This document shows positions 26,801 to 35,389 of a stretch of 64,000 bases of DNA, piece by piece. Made by a program: the position numbers and the translations under genes. The DNA is from Bacteroidota bacterium (lineage in GTDB: Bacteria; Bacteroidota; Bacteroidia; Flavobacteriales_E; Vicingaceae): contig JABFGJ010000013.1 in the NCBI GenBank assembly GCA_013112545.1, positions 1-64,000 on the forward strand, written 5' to 3'. The notes beneath the pieces are model-generated. The model was given only the letters and a program-made list of their open reading frames with translations, made no database searches and was not told the DNA's origin. The first letter of the stretch is position 1; each line of letters starts with the position of its first letter.

Positions 26801-28311
26801 CTAAAACGCAATTGCGTTATGGTGTTTCTGTATTGGTAAGCATTAAACTCCACATCAAACCAATCGTCAACTTGACCACCATTAATTACTGGAATAATAT
26901 CATTTAAATATGATTGAGTACTGGCATCATATAAATCAACATGAAATTCATTTCCACCTGCACCACGCATGTTTAAATAGAATTTAATATTGGCATTAGG
27001 AATCTGATATAAATCTATGCAAGGAGAAAATAATTGCGCGATTTGGCCTAAATGCCCATCGGCTTCCATGTATAAATACTTTCCTGTTCCAGTTCCAACA
27101 TCACCTATTTTTGGCCCAGTACCTGCTGTAGGGGTTTGTCCTTGTCCTACCCACCAGTCATGAAAATCTCCAGTTCCGTTAACCCAATCTTCAGCTAAAA
27201 CTATAGTTTGTCCAACCTGAAAATCTGTAGCATTAAAGGTTTGATAATATGGGAAATCAAAAATTGGTTTTGTTTGACAACCAGGTGGTAAATTATCACG
27301 AACTAAAAAGCAAACTTCGCCGGTCAGCGGATATGTAGTTCTATTTTTACATGCACTCATATCGGTTATAATGATACGATAACAAACCGTATCTCCGGGT
27401 GACTGAGCAGGAATCTCTGCAAAATAATTTGAACCAGCAGTAACGACAAAATTAATTGTATCAGTAAAAGAGCCTCCAGCTGCATACTTAACAGTGTAAA
27501 TCAAAATAGAAGTATCGATTAATGATGCATCTCTAAATTGAGTTGAAAAATCATAAGGCCCAGTAAAGTAAACCACATCATCATAAACATCAATGTATCT
27601 ATATGGGTCGAATAAAGTCAATGTAGGTGGAATTAATTCACATGTTGCACCCGTTACTATAATGTTATCTAAATACCAAGTATGTTTTCCAACTCTTCCA
27701 GGTGCAGAACCAGGATCATCAACTAAAACAAATCTAAATTTCATGCTATTTGAAGTAGGAATATTGGGATCGGCAATCATCGTAGAGATATCAAAGTTTT
27801 CAGTTACCCATGCAGTAGTAGTTGAAAGCGGCACCCACTGATCATCAGAAAAGTGCCAATCTAAAGGGCGACTAAATTTAGAAAATGTACTATCTGCCTT
27901 AAGATAAGAGCCTCCTTTATAATTAGATGGTCCAGTTTGAATCCAAGAGGCACCATTATTAAAACTAACCTCTAAATAGGCATCATCAAACTGTTCGATA
28001 TAGCAAATATGATCAAAGGCAATGTTCACACTAACAAAACCTGTAATGTCAACATTTGGAGAAACTAAATAACTAGTATCTCTAAAGCCAGTAAAATTGG
28101 TATCACAGTACATACCAGTACTTGCTAGTCTTTTAGTTGTATCCCACAAATTTTGTGCAAGTGGCTTTGAGATTCCTATCATTTTAATAGGAGTACCGGC
28201 TTCAAAATCTTCAGTAAATAATGTTTGAACAGGGCTTGCCTGTGCAAATAATTTTGAATAGGAACCCAGCATTAATGCGGTAAAGGTGAGAGTAAGTAGA
28301 TACTTTTTCAT
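23878..28311 (-). CDS. Very large secreted T9SS multidomain protein
   Basis: This 1477-residue protein has a signal peptide ending 'SKLFAQ'. Its N-terminal module ('LFTEDFEAG...TWYLDNIIVTGATC') matches that of the adjacent 870-aa protein. A MAM-like module follows ('DFHDWWVGQGQTPTAGTGPKIG'), then several beta-sandwich modules with 'SIDDFRIV' or 'AIDDFCV' endings and CARDB-like linkers ('MESIEISPLNPENELDEI'). The type A T9SS tail ('LYLGQNIPNPASNNT...GVYYYWLISDGEKI') is clear. The modular repetition suggests surface adhesion or gliding-related matrix. It shares ancestry with the downstream gene, so the pair is a tandem duplication with divergence. Substrate unknown. Confidence 0.88.
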   Translation of the reverse strand: MKKYLLTLTFTALMLGSYSKLFAQASPVQTLFTEDFEAGTPIKMIGISKPLAQNLWDTTKRLASTGMYCDTNFTGFRDTSYLVSPNVDITGFVSVNIAFDHICYIEQFDDAYLEVSFNNGASWIQTGPSNYKGGSYLKADSTFSKFSRPLDWHFSDDQWVPLSTTTAWVTENFDISTMIADPNIPTSNSMKFRFVLVDDPGSAPGRVGKHTWYLDNIIVTGATCELIPPTLTLFDPYRYIDVYDDVVYFTGPYDFSTQFRDASLIDTSILIYTVKYAAGGSFTDTINFVVTAGSNYFAEIPAQSPGDTVCYRIIITDMSACKNRTTYPLTGEVCFLVRDNLPPGCQTKPIFDFPYYQTFNATDFQVGQTIVLAEDWVNGTGDFHDWWVGQGQTPTAGTGPKIGDVGTGTGKYLYMEADGHLGQIAQLFSPCIDLYQIPNANIKFYLNMRGAGGNEFHVDLYDASTQSYLNDIIPVINGGQVDDWFDVEFNAYQYRNTITQLRFRGKTNPTNALSDIALDSFKIVYAPLVDIRMESIEISPLNPENELDEIKISFSNLGVLDVDTAYIYYEILNDTGGVIFPASPVLWTGLITPNQYLTIPIPQKYTVPLGDYAVRAWIKAPNDERAINDTSNIIKSIGLPYRGLDFFDDFEGDTIFQQIPKPTQFGNQWGLGKPKGKYTNTTFSGDLCWDLNPNGSYSGNNEFVSLYTPFFDFTAADSMILYFYNNRSMNLVEDGVGLEYSLDEGLTWDTVKGQNDPKRKFWYNENLSGSTVGGFPVFSDTTSKFFGSDKGWVESEVLLEDLFNNEKYVLFRFKFFALKDETGGEGMSIDDFRIVDPINQNAQSVKILYPTTSCEVGDLPRKIRAVIKNVGNRTMSNVPIDITVTRINGPNSPAVQTASEVLNTTIFSRDRYHFTTNTAFDFSEYGDYEIKIITKLPGDARPKNDTMIKMVEHFEGCNIFFEFGTNQEVTDSSRWRLEATHSGREYIYSEPYAGWAPNTFNTASVCVKNGAKVRFKLGDIDTSIAKFTIRGYDTLYVDEGDGGPDAVDANFDWICPPQRSAKPLNFIFDDNVISFPFSKSYSLDLIFQNNGLDSLDNLDLTVHLDGNKVYDTTFAFDPPTYLNGFRFRRKKKVDIGDFKLSPGIHHFRALTLLPNGQPDLQPEDDTLDFYFTVIDTVKANLATTGYCTDFEAASNPKWLSLNPYTYSTKNSFEIGTPNKTNLQGAKSGMNAWVTLIDSNYSNFDSSSLYSPFMLFQKDSCYTISFENNYSFDDTYHDGGHVQYSVDEGSSWNTIGKRDFSLPYSKNWYNSPNIVAIPNNRQNQGWTGISNGYVKSENIIGFNKDTYAILRWRFESDGSGRGEGWAIDDFCVQATNVSNCFTVGLDEYQMGIDKLYLGQNIPNPASNNTIIPYYLPNASNIDFTVVNMLGQPVYQEKGNRSQGDHLIHLDLTNLAEGVYYYWLISDGEKITSKMVVTK

Positions 28312-28468
28312 ATAAAGAGATTGTTTATTTTAAGTTGCGCTAATATAACTATACTTCAACTATATTGCAACACATAAATTTATTTAAGAAAATACGATAT
28401 ACGTTGTGTTCTTTTGACGAATAATTGAATTTAATAGTTGCATGTTTTAAGTAACAATTTTTAACTCC

Positions 28469-28476
28469 TATTTTTG
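28469..28476 (+). promoter_or_regulatory. Possible -7 element for fahA
   Basis: TATTTTTG fits TAnnTTTG and ends 23 bp before the ATG at 28500. A TTG at 28438 is too far (28 bp) to be the usual -33 element. Confidence 0.35.
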
Positions 28477-28499
28477 CTCAGCACAAAAAAAATGAATAC

Positions 28500-29774
28500 A
28501 TGAAAATTTTCGCAAACAACAAACATTTAAAATCATGGATAGAAGTTGAGAAAGACTCAGATTTCCCCATTCAAAATATTCCATTTGGTATAATTTTCAA
28601 TAAAGAATTAAGCCCGAGAGTTGCATCAAGAATTGGCGATTTTGCCATCGATATTTTACAGCTATTTAAATTAGGTTATTTAGATGATTTAGCTTTCACG
28701 GCTAAAGATTTTGATACTAGTTATTTAAATAATATGATGCGGTTTGGCAAAATAGGAACTCGTAAACTTCGGGATAGGATTGCTGTTTTATTTGATGAAT
28801 CGAATCTCGTTTTACAAAGCAATAAGAGTCATTTAAATCAAATTTTAATACCTATTCCAGATGTTGAAAATTTATTGCCTGTTGAAATTGGCGATTATAC
28901 TGATTTTTACTCAAGTATAGAACATGCAACTAATGTTGGAACCATGTTTAGAGACCCGAATAATGCTTTATTGCCAAACTGGAAACACATCCCTGTAGGA
29001 TATCACGGTCGCTCATCATCTATAGTTGTTTCTGGAACACCTTTACATCGCCCAAAAGGCCAACAAAAACCAAAAGCTGATGAAGGCCCAGTATTTGGCC
29101 CTTGTAAAATGTTGGATTTTGAGCTAGAAATGGCCTTCATTACTTACGAAGGAAAGCCTTTGGGAGACAGCATATCAACGAAAGAAGCTGATGATTATAT
29201 TTTTGGAATGGTACTTTTTAACGACTGGTCTGCACGAGATATTCAAAGTTGGGAGTATGTTCCATTAGGTCCATTTTTAGCTAAGAACTTTGGTTCATCG
29301 GTCTCAGCCTGGGTAGTAACACTTGACGCACTTGAAAACTACCGTATATCTGGACCAAATCAAGAGCCAAAAGTATTTTCCTATTTAGAATATGAAGGTG
29401 ATAAAAACATTGATATCAAACTAGAAGTATTAATTCAACCAGAAAACAAAGAAGCAAGTACCATTTGTAAGTCCAATTACAAATACATGTACTGGAATCA
29501 AAATCAACAACTTGCACACCACACCATCAATGGCTGCAATATACATGCTGGAGATATGTATGCTTCGGGTACTATCAGTGGACCAACAGAAGATTCTTAT
29601 GGCTCGATGTTAGAATTGTCATGGAAAGGAACAAAAACTTTAAAGTTAAAAAGTGGAGATGAACGTAAATTCATTGAGGATAATGACACTGTTATTATGA
29701 AAGGCTATTGTGAAAACAATGGAATTAGAATAGGGTTTGGAGAAGTTTCAGGTAAAATATTACCGGCAAAATAA
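28500..29774 (+). CDS. fahA: Fumarylacetoacetase
   Basis: This 424-residue enzyme hydrolyses 4-fumarylacetoacetate to fumarate and acetoacetate, the last step of tyrosine and homogentisate breakdown. The N-terminal SH3-like domain precedes the FAH fold. Diagnostic motifs are 'DFYSSIEHATNVGTMFRDP', 'VGYHGRSSSIVVSGTP', the metal-binding acidic pair in 'DFELEMAF', and 'FNDWSARDIQSWEYVPLGPF'. Length agrees with full-length FAH enzymes (about 420) and not with the short FAH-fold family represented at 60170. The other genes of the pathway are not in the window. A hairpin terminator follows shared with the convergent division gene. Confidence 0.95.
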   Translation: MKIFANNKHLKSWIEVEKDSDFPIQNIPFGIIFNKELSPRVASRIGDFAIDILQLFKLGYLDDLAFTAKDFDTSYLNNMMRFGKIGTRKLRDRIAVLFDESNLVLQSNKSHLNQILIPIPDVENLLPVEIGDYTDFYSSIEHATNVGTMFRDPNNALLPNWKHIPVGYHGRSSSIVVSGTPLHRPKGQQKPKADEGPVFGPCKMLDFELEMAFITYEGKPLGDSISTKEADDYIFGMVLFNDWSARDIQSWEYVPLGPFLAKNFGSSVSAWVVTLDALENYRISGPNQEPKVFSYLEYEGDKNIDIKLEVLIQPENKEASTICKSNYKYMYWNQNQQLAHHTINGCNIHAGDMYASGTISGPTEDSYGSMLELSWKGTKTLKLKSGDERKFIEDNDTVIMKGYCENNGIRIGFGEVSGKILPAK

Positions 29775-29793
29775 TTGTGTTTATATAAAGAGA

Positions 29794-29828
29794 AGGTCGT
29801 TTTTGAAAAGCAGAAACGACCTTTTTTA
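29794..29828. terminator. Bidirectional hairpin between convergent fahA and divIC-like gene
   Basis: AAGGTCGTTT (29794-29803) pairs with a downstream AAACGACC/T arm near 29815-29823. A T-run follows on the plus strand, so it fits fahA best. It partly overlaps the stop of the convergent gene. Coordinates are good to about one base. Confidence 0.75.
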
Positions 29829-30122
29829 TTCTTCAACAATTACAAAAAGTTCTTCATTGTCTTTTTTCATTAAGTATTTTTCGCGTGCGAATTTCTCTAA
29901 AGACTTTGGATTTGACTTTAAGTCTTCTAAATCTGTAATGGTCTTCTTAATTTCTTCCTCATAAAAAGCTTTCTCCTCCTCTAGTTTATTCAATTCCATT
30001 CTATATTGAATTTGAGTTAGAACTTTATTTTGATCTAAAAACAAAATCCAGACAATAAAAACAAAACCAGTAAATGCATATTTATTGGCTAAATACTTTG
30101 GGATTTTAAATGGAATTTTCAC
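29826..30122 (-). CDS. FtsB/DivIC-type septum formation initiator
   Basis: The 98-residue protein has one membrane helix near the N-terminus ('YAFTGFVFIVWILFLDQ', about 15-31), then a coiled coil rich in Glu, Lys and Leu ('LNKLEEEKAFYEEEIKKTI'), and the conserved end 'LEKFAREKYLMKKDNEELFVI'. The 'AREKYxMKxxxEExFV' ending is the hallmark of the FtsB/DivIC family. It is a bitopic inner-membrane protein of the divisome, binding FtsL and FtsQ/DivIB. No other division gene is nearby. Confidence is high despite the small size. Confidence 0.88.
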   Translation of the reverse strand: MKIPFKIPKYLANKYAFTGFVFIVWILFLDQNKVLTQIQYRMELNKLEEEKAFYEEEIKKTITDLEDLKSNPKSLEKFAREKYLMKKDNEELFVIVEE

Positions 30123-30219
30123 AATTCAAATATCTACAGGAAACTGCAAAGTTATAACTTAAATGCTTCAATCATTTAACAAACTTTTGTTAGTTAAAAG
30201 ATCCAAGTTCAAAAAACAA

Positions 30220-30252
30220 AAAACACCTTAAATCAAAGATCTAAGGTGTTTT
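30220..30252 (-). terminator. Intrinsic terminator after pruA
   Basis: AAAACACCTTA (30220-30230) and TAAGGTGTTTT (30242-30252) are a perfect 11-bp stem with an 11-nt loop. The A-rich left flank is a U-tract in minus-strand RNA. It lies 20 bp after the pruA stop. Confidence 0.85.
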
Positions 30253-30271
30253 CAGTCTATTTAAATGCTAA

Positions 30272-31897
30272 TTATTCGCCTAAAAAAGGGTAACGATAGT
30301 CTTTTGCCGGAACAAAAGTTTCTTTCATTGTTCTAGAAGAAACCCATCTCATTAGGTTTTGCATCGCACCAGCTTTGTCATTTGTTCCTGATTTTCTAGC
30401 ACCACCAAAAGGTTGCTGACCAACTACTGCGCCTGTCGGTTTATCATTGATGTAGAAGTTTCCAGCCGCATTTTCCAATACCTTACACATGTGATTTACT
30501 ACATGTCTGTCTTTAGCAAAGATAGCTCCGGTCAATGCATAGCTATTATCATCTACTAATTGCAATGTTGCTTCAAAATCTGCTTCATCATAAACGAATA
30601 TAGAAATCACAGGGCCAAATATTTCTTCACACATGGTAGTGTATTTCGGGTCTTTTACTAAAATTACTGTAGGCTCAATAAAATAACCAACAGATTTATC
30701 ATATCCGCCACCTGCGATAATTTCAGCGTTTGGAGCTGCCTTAGCATCGTCTATATAAGCAGTTATACTATTAAATGCTTTTTCGTCTATAACCGCATTT
30801 ACAAAGTTTGAAAAATCTTCTGGGCTTCCCATTTTTATGCTTTTCAAGTCAGCTAAAACATACCCTTTCACTTCTTCCCACATTGTTGAAGGAATGTAAG
30901 CTCTACTAGCAGCTGAACATTTTTGCCCTTGAAATTCAAAAGAGCCTCTGATAATAGCTGTTGCAACTTCTTTTGCATTAGCAGATTCATGAGCTACAAT
31001 AAAATCCTTCCCTCCTGTTTCGCCAACAATTCTTGGATAAGATTTATAAGTTTCTATGTTATTTCCTATGGTTTTCCACATGTTTTGGAAAATTGCTGTT
31101 GAGCCAGTGAAGTGCAAGCCTGCAAAATCAGGATGATTAAATACAACTTCTCCAGCATCTGGACCTGCCGTATAAACCAAGTTAATAACTCCTGCAGGCA
31201 AACCTGCTTCTCTCAAAATTTCCATGATCACCCAAGCAGAATATACTTGAGTATTGGCTGGTTTCCAAACAACAGTATTTCCCATCATAGCAGGGCTAGC
31301 TGTAAGATTACCAGCTATTGCAGTAAAGTTAAAAGGAGTAATGGCAAAAATAAATCCTTCTAAAGGTCTATATTCTAGTCTATTCCAAACACCTTCTGAA
31401 GATTCAGGTTGTTCTGCATAAATTTGTCGCATAAACTCTACATTATACCTTAAAAAGTCAATGTATTCACATGCAGAATCAATTTCAGCTTGAAAAGCAT
31501 TTTTAGATTGCGCTAACATAGTAGCAGCATTTAACTTTTGACGATAAGGCCCAGCTGCTAATTCAGCTGCTTTTAAAAAAACAGATGCACGTTGTTCCCA
31601 TGGCAAATCAGCCCATGATTGTCTTGCAGCCAATGCAGCATTTATAGCCTCTTGTACATGTGATTTATCGCCCTTATGGTATGAACCTAAATTATGCTTG
31701 TGGTCATATGGTGGGTGCATGCTAACTTTATTGCCTGTTCTAACTTCTTTTCCATTGATAAACATTGGAATATCTTTCTGTTGTGATCTAAATTCAGCAA
31801 CTGTTTTTTGAAGTTCTTCTCTTTCTGGACTACCAGGTGCATAGCTTAAAATTGGCTCATTCATTGCAACCGGTGGATTAAATACTGCGTTTGACAT
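30272..31897 (-). CDS. pruA: L-glutamate gamma-semialdehyde dehydrogenase
   Basis: This 541-residue NAD-dependent aldehyde dehydrogenase oxidises glutamate-5-semialdehyde (from proline or arginine) to glutamate. It is of the stand-alone PruA type found in Bacteroidota and eukaryotes, not the PutA fusion. The catalytic Cys327 lies in 'FEFQGQKCSAASRAYIP'. 'GETGGKDFIVAHESA' carries the general-base glutamate, and 'PFNFTAIAGNLTASPAMMGN' is the usual coenzyme-site region. Length is typical (about 540). It stands alone, with a good promoter upstream and a terminator downstream. Proline dehydrogenase is not in the window. Confidence 0.95.
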   Translation of the reverse strand: MSNAVFNPPVAMNEPILSYAPGSPEREELQKTVAEFRSQQKDIPMFINGKEVRTGNKVSMHPPYDHKHNLGSYHKGDKSHVQEAINAALAARQSWADLPWEQRASVFLKAAELAAGPYRQKLNAATMLAQSKNAFQAEIDSACEYIDFLRYNVEFMRQIYAEQPESSEGVWNRLEYRPLEGFIFAITPFNFTAIAGNLTASPAMMGNTVVWKPANTQVYSAWVIMEILREAGLPAGVINLVYTAGPDAGEVVFNHPDFAGLHFTGSTAIFQNMWKTIGNNIETYKSYPRIVGETGGKDFIVAHESANAKEVATAIIRGSFEFQGQKCSAASRAYIPSTMWEEVKGYVLADLKSIKMGSPEDFSNFVNAVIDEKAFNSITAYIDDAKAAPNAEIIAGGGYDKSVGYFIEPTVILVKDPKYTTMCEEIFGPVISIFVYDEADFEATLQLVDDNSYALTGAIFAKDRHVVNHMCKVLENAAGNFYINDKPTGAVVGQQPFGGARKSGTNDKAGAMQNLMRWVSSRTMKETFVPAKDYRYPFLGE

Positions 31898-31944
31898 AAT
31901 TTATTCTTTCTTTTAATTAAAGCCTATTGGCCATTATTCAGCTG

Positions 31945-31976
31945 CAAAATTAGGCCTTCAAATTGCCATTTCCAAA
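31945..31976 (-). promoter_or_regulatory. Bacteroidota-type promoter of pruA
   Basis: On the minus strand the sequence reads TTTG (31973-31976), a 20-bp spacer, then TAATTTTG (31945-31952). This is a full match to the TTTG / TAnnTTTG consensus with ideal spacing. The -7 element is about 47 bp before the pruA ATG. Confidence 0.65.
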
Positions 31977-31996
31977 CGCAGAAGATCCTTTATGTT

Positions 31997-33379
31997 TTAT
32001 AGCTTAGTGATTTGTTTATAAACTACTTCGTCATTATTAGATATTCTTACATAATAAGAACCAGAAGGTAGGCTTTGAAGGTCAATGTTTATTTTTTGGT
32101 CTCCTTTATTGATATCATAATTATAGTAAGTTCTTCCTATTTGATCTATTATTTGAACAGTAGCAACTTGTGAATGATTTACAAACTCAAGTTTTATGTA
32201 TTCATTAGAAGGATTAGGATAAAGGCTTATTTCTTGAAACAAATTTGATTCCTTATCGATATTCGTCAAAATAGATTTCAAAACGAGGTGATCTATGAAT
32301 AAAGTTGAGCCAATAAAACCATCGTTTATTGATGATGTAATATCAATTCTTAACGTATCAGGAATTTGAGGTAATACAAAAGGAATTTGAAATTGTTGAT
32401 AGGTCGAGCTAGGACTAAAAAAGTAATATCTCCCACCAACCACATTCCTGTTTTTAGAAAAAGTCAATACCATAGCAGCTGAGTCTAAACCAACAGGCGA
32501 ATACTTATATTGTCCAACTAAGGTATCAAAAACTATATTAAATGGTTGCCCACCCATTACTGAATCTCTTCCAAAGACACCATTAGTTATATAACCCATA
32601 GTATCATCAAATATCTTTACCGTTTCTAATCTTAATGCAAAATTACCATGTGTTTTATCAGTGGTTTTTGTAGAAGAAAATTGACCCAATTGAGAGCCTC
32701 TGATGTTAGTTGAGCTCCAATTAGTAGGATTTTCATAGGTGTGAATAGTCCAGTTTTCAAAATCTCCATTTAGAATTGGTTGCGTGATTCCTGTACCTAC
32801 AAAACTAAAGTTATCGAACATAATCCAGCTACCAGGCTGTACTCCAACTTCATTAATGGCATTGCTAGATGCTGCGGCTATAAACATTGAATCTGGAGTG
32901 ATTGCTAAGTTTAAAGGAAAAGCAAACCTTGTCCAAGCATTTTGAACTCCAACAAAAGTTTTAAGATTAAAACTAAATATGTTTCCTAGCTTAGAAAATC
33001 TTACAATGATCAAAGCTGTGTCACCAGCTAATACATTCGACTTATAATAACCTACCAAAGAGTCTGGCTTTTGAGAATATGGAAACCCATTGCTTCGATC
33101 AAAATCGCCTGAAGTAAAAAAACCAAACAAAGTATCTTGCCCAGTAGTTTTTGTTTCTAGCTTTACTGAGCTATTTCCATTTTGTGCATCTGACGATTTT
33201 ATTGTTGTAGTAGAACCTAATAAAAATTGTGCCCTTCCCGATTCGGTGACATAATTATCAAGATTATTGTATGAAATTGTTGTCCATTGCTCGAAACTTC
33301 CATTTGGAATCGTGCTTTGAGCGTTTGCATTTATAGCTAGTATTGCAAAGACTGATAGTAGTATATTTCTCATTTTCAA
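31997..33379 (-). CDS. Secreted T9SS protein with two carbohydrate-binding-like modules
   Basis: The 460-residue protein has a signal peptide ending 'AINANAQ'. Two similar modules follow, starting 'IPNGSFEQWTTISYNNLDNY' (about 22-195) and 'ILNGDFENWTIHTYENPTNW' (about 203-365). The 'NGxFExW' opening is typical of carbohydrate-binding-like jelly rolls in Bacteroidota secreted proteins. The last ~80 residues ('ISLYPNPSNEYIKLEF...GSYYVRISNNDEVV') are a type A T9SS tail. It is probably exported and surface-exposed; the ligand is not identifiable. It ends 19 bp before the methyltransferase/glycosyltransferase pair's stop and could be in the same transcript. Confidence 0.85.
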   Translation of the reverse strand: MKMRNILLSVFAILAINANAQSTIPNGSFEQWTTISYNNLDNYVTESGRAQFLLGSTTTIKSSDAQNGNSSVKLETKTTGQDTLFGFFTSGDFDRSNGFPYSQKPDSLVGYYKSNVLAGDTALIIVRFSKLGNIFSFNLKTFVGVQNAWTRFAFPLNLAITPDSMFIAAASSNAINEVGVQPGSWIMFDNFSFVGTGITQPILNGDFENWTIHTYENPTNWSSTNIRGSQLGQFSSTKTTDKTHGNFALRLETVKIFDDTMGYITNGVFGRDSVMGGQPFNIVFDTLVGQYKYSPVGLDSAAMVLTFSKNRNVVGGRYYFFSPSSTYQQFQIPFVLPQIPDTLRIDITSSINDGFIGSTLFIDHLVLKSILTNIDKESNLFQEISLYPNPSNEYIKLEFVNHSQVATVQIIDQIGRTYYNYDINKGDQKINIDLQSLPSGSYYVRISNNDEVVYKQITKL

Positions 33380-33397
33380 TAGATTTTAACTATAAAT

Positions 33398-34351
33398 CTA
33401 ATCATTTTTTTTGAAAATAAACCGAATAGTTCCACCTCGCTTAAAAAAAGAAGCAATCATATCTGTTGCTATAAAAAAAGGAAAGCTGAGCCAATGAAAA
33501 ATAACTTGTAGCTGAATATTCAGACGAGAGTATGGTTTTGTGTATGCTTTATTTCCCTTCAAGTATTCATACAATACATCTCTTTTAGCTAAAAACGTAT
33601 TTAAAATACTTTGCTGCACTCCGAAAGGGCTAAACTGTGGGCTAAAGTATTTTTCTTGAATTAACACAAAACCAACTTGATTTAAAATCCTTTTAAATTG
33701 TTCTGGTTTAAAAAAATTAAGATGTCTTGGCGGATCTAAGTGTAACCAGTTTTGCTTAAAAAATTTTGCTTGCCAACTAGCTAAATTTGGAAATTCAACA
33801 ATTAATATCCCATTTTTCTTGATGATAGACTCAATGATTTCTATAATATCTTTAGGGTTCTCTAGGTGCTCAAACACATGAATTAAAGTGATCAAATCAA
33901 AGCTATTGGGCAAGTAAGTTTCAGGCTTTAAAGCTCCTATATGTAGTTCTATTTCTTTTATTTTGCTAGCTCTCTCGGCAGATTTACTTGGCAATTCTAA
34001 TCCGTGTAGCTCAAAATTTCCACAAGTTCCTATGTTTTGTAATAACTTTCCATTCCCGCAACCGATATCCAATACTCTACCTTTAAAGTTTACAATTTTT
34101 GCAATTTTCTTTGCATTCCGTTTTCTAAAAAAGTCAATAACACGTTCAACCAAAGGATTAAATTTTGTTTCTCCTTCTCCGTAATAATCATCGCGATAAG
34201 CTCTTGTTAATTGATCAGAGTTTGGCTTTGGATGCAAAAAAGAAGTTTCGCAATTCTCACACTCCCTTAATTGATATTTATCTAAAAAAATATCACGAAG
34301 CTCAAAAAGCAATTTTGACCTTTCAGAACCGCAATAAATACACCCTTCCAC
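33398..34351 (-). CDS. Class I SAM-dependent methyltransferase with N-terminal zinc ribbon
   Basis: This 317-residue protein starts with two CxxC pairs ('CIYCG' and 'CENC', about 4-40), a small zinc ribbon. A Rossmann methyltransferase domain of the Methyltransf_23 type follows: motif I 'VLDIGCGNGKLL' (about 92-103) and 'LIHVFEHLENPKDII'. Such ribbon-fused methyltransferases usually act on sugars or glycolipids in envelope pathways. It begins 1 bp after the stop of the upstream glycosyltransferase, so the two form an operon and likely act on the same product. The C-terminal segment has a hydrophobic stretch ('WLSFPFFIATDMIASFF') that may associate with the membrane. The substrate is unknown. 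Confidence 0.83.
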   Translation of the reverse strand: MEGCIYCGSERSKLLFELRDIFLDKYQLRECENCETSFLHPKPNSDQLTRAYRDDYYGEGETKFNPLVERVIDFFRKRNAKKIAKIVNFKGRVLDIGCGNGKLLQNIGTCGNFELHGLELPSKSAERASKIKEIELHIGALKPETYLPNSFDLITLIHVFEHLENPKDIIEIIESIIKKNGILIVEFPNLASWQAKFFKQNWLHLDPPRHLNFFKPEQFKRILNQVGFVLIQEKYFSPQFSPFGVQQSILNTFLAKRDVLYEYLKGNKAYTKPYSRLNIQLQVIFHWLSFPFFIATDMIASFFKRGGTIRFIFKKND

Positions 34352-34352
34352 C

Positions 34353-35099
34353 CTATTTCGGAATATTATAAAGTGATGACTTAAAGCCCCACAATTGCAA
34401 TCGATGACGTAATGAGGTTCTTAGTACTCCTAATCCGTAAACGACACTATTGTTAAAATTAATAGAAGAGCCTTCGTCAAAGTATTTTGTTGGGCAAGTA
34501 ACCTCAGCTATTTCAAAACCACGATAAATTAATTGAGATAGCATTTGATTGTCAAATACGAAATTGTTAGAATTTTCATTATAATTTATTGATTTTAAGG
34601 CTTCTTTCGAAAAAGCTCGATAACCAGTGTGGTATTCTGAAAGTTTAGCTCCAACCATAATGTTTTGAAAAAGGGTCAGAAATCGATTTGCAATGTATTT
34701 ATAAAGTGGCATTCCACCTTTGCGTGCGCCGCTTCCTAAAATTCTTGACCCCAATACAACATGAAATAAATCATTGGCTATCAAATAGCACATGGAGGGA
34801 ATTAACTTGGGTGTATATTGATAATCAGGGTGGACCATTATTACTATATCGGCTCCTAATTCTAATGCTTTGCGATAACAGGTTTTTTGATTTCCCCCAT
34901 ATCCAGTATTTTGTTCGTGACGAATAATGTGTTTTATTCCTAATTCTTTAGCCTTTTCAGATGTACTATCTGTGCTACAGTCATCAACAATTATTACCTC
35001 GTCAACCAATTCTAAATCAATTTCATTGTAGGTTCGTTCTAATGTTTTTGAAGCATTATAAGCTGGCATTACAACTACAACTTTTTTGTTCTTAATCAT
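34353..35099 (-). CDS. Glycosyltransferase family 2 (polyprenyl-phosphate glycosyltransferase-like)
   Basis: The 248-residue GT-A enzyme has 'VVVVMPAYNASKTLERTY', 'VIIVDDCSTDST' and 'VIMVHPDYQYTPK', in which the DxD-like metal site is HPDYQY. The 'GSRILGSGARKGGMPLYKYIANRFLT' segment matches the dolichyl-phosphate mannosyltransferase-like subgroup. It lacks C-terminal membrane helices, so it is the soluble short form. It probably transfers a hexose from an NDP donor to a polyprenyl phosphate or an envelope glycan. It is coupled to the ribbon-methyltransferase gene. The exact donor cannot be stated. Confidence 0.85.
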   Translation of the reverse strand: MIKNKKVVVVMPAYNASKTLERTYNEIDLELVDEVIIVDDCSTDSTSEKAKELGIKHIIRHEQNTGYGGNQKTCYRKALELGADIVIMVHPDYQYTPKLIPSMCYLIANDLFHVVLGSRILGSGARKGGMPLYKYIANRFLTLFQNIMVGAKLSEYHTGYRAFSKEALKSINYNENSNNFVFDNQMLSQLIYRGFEIAEVTCPTKYFDEGSSINFNNSVVYGLGVLRTSLRHRLQLWGFKSSLYNIPK

Positions 35100-35389
35100 G
35101 TTTATGACCGATGAGATTAATATAAATCAGCAGCGATTTTTCGTCGTTGCTAAAATAAAGAATTAGTCAGAAATACCGAGATAATTATCTATTATCACTC
35201 ATTTCATACCTAATGTTCTATATTAATTTCTTAGCTTCTGTTAAACTCTTATATGCCCGATAGCTAATATATTAATGAATCAAACAGCTTAATCATAAAT
35301 ACCTTTATAGAATTTTTAAGATAATACAAGCATAGTTTGTAAATTAACAGCCTTTAATTAAGTATTTCATCAACATAAATCAATCAATT
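35100..35389. other. Intergenic region between divergent genes, 290 bp
   Basis: AT-rich sequence between the divergent glycosyltransferase and methyltransferase genes. I see no gene, strong hairpin or clear promoter pair. It probably holds both promoters. Confidence 0.4.

Noticed and set aside
28500-29774. Duplicate of the FAH gene at 60170
   Set aside because: The two differ in length and motifs: one is full fumarylacetoacetase with the N-terminal domain and the other is the short acylpyruvase-like form.
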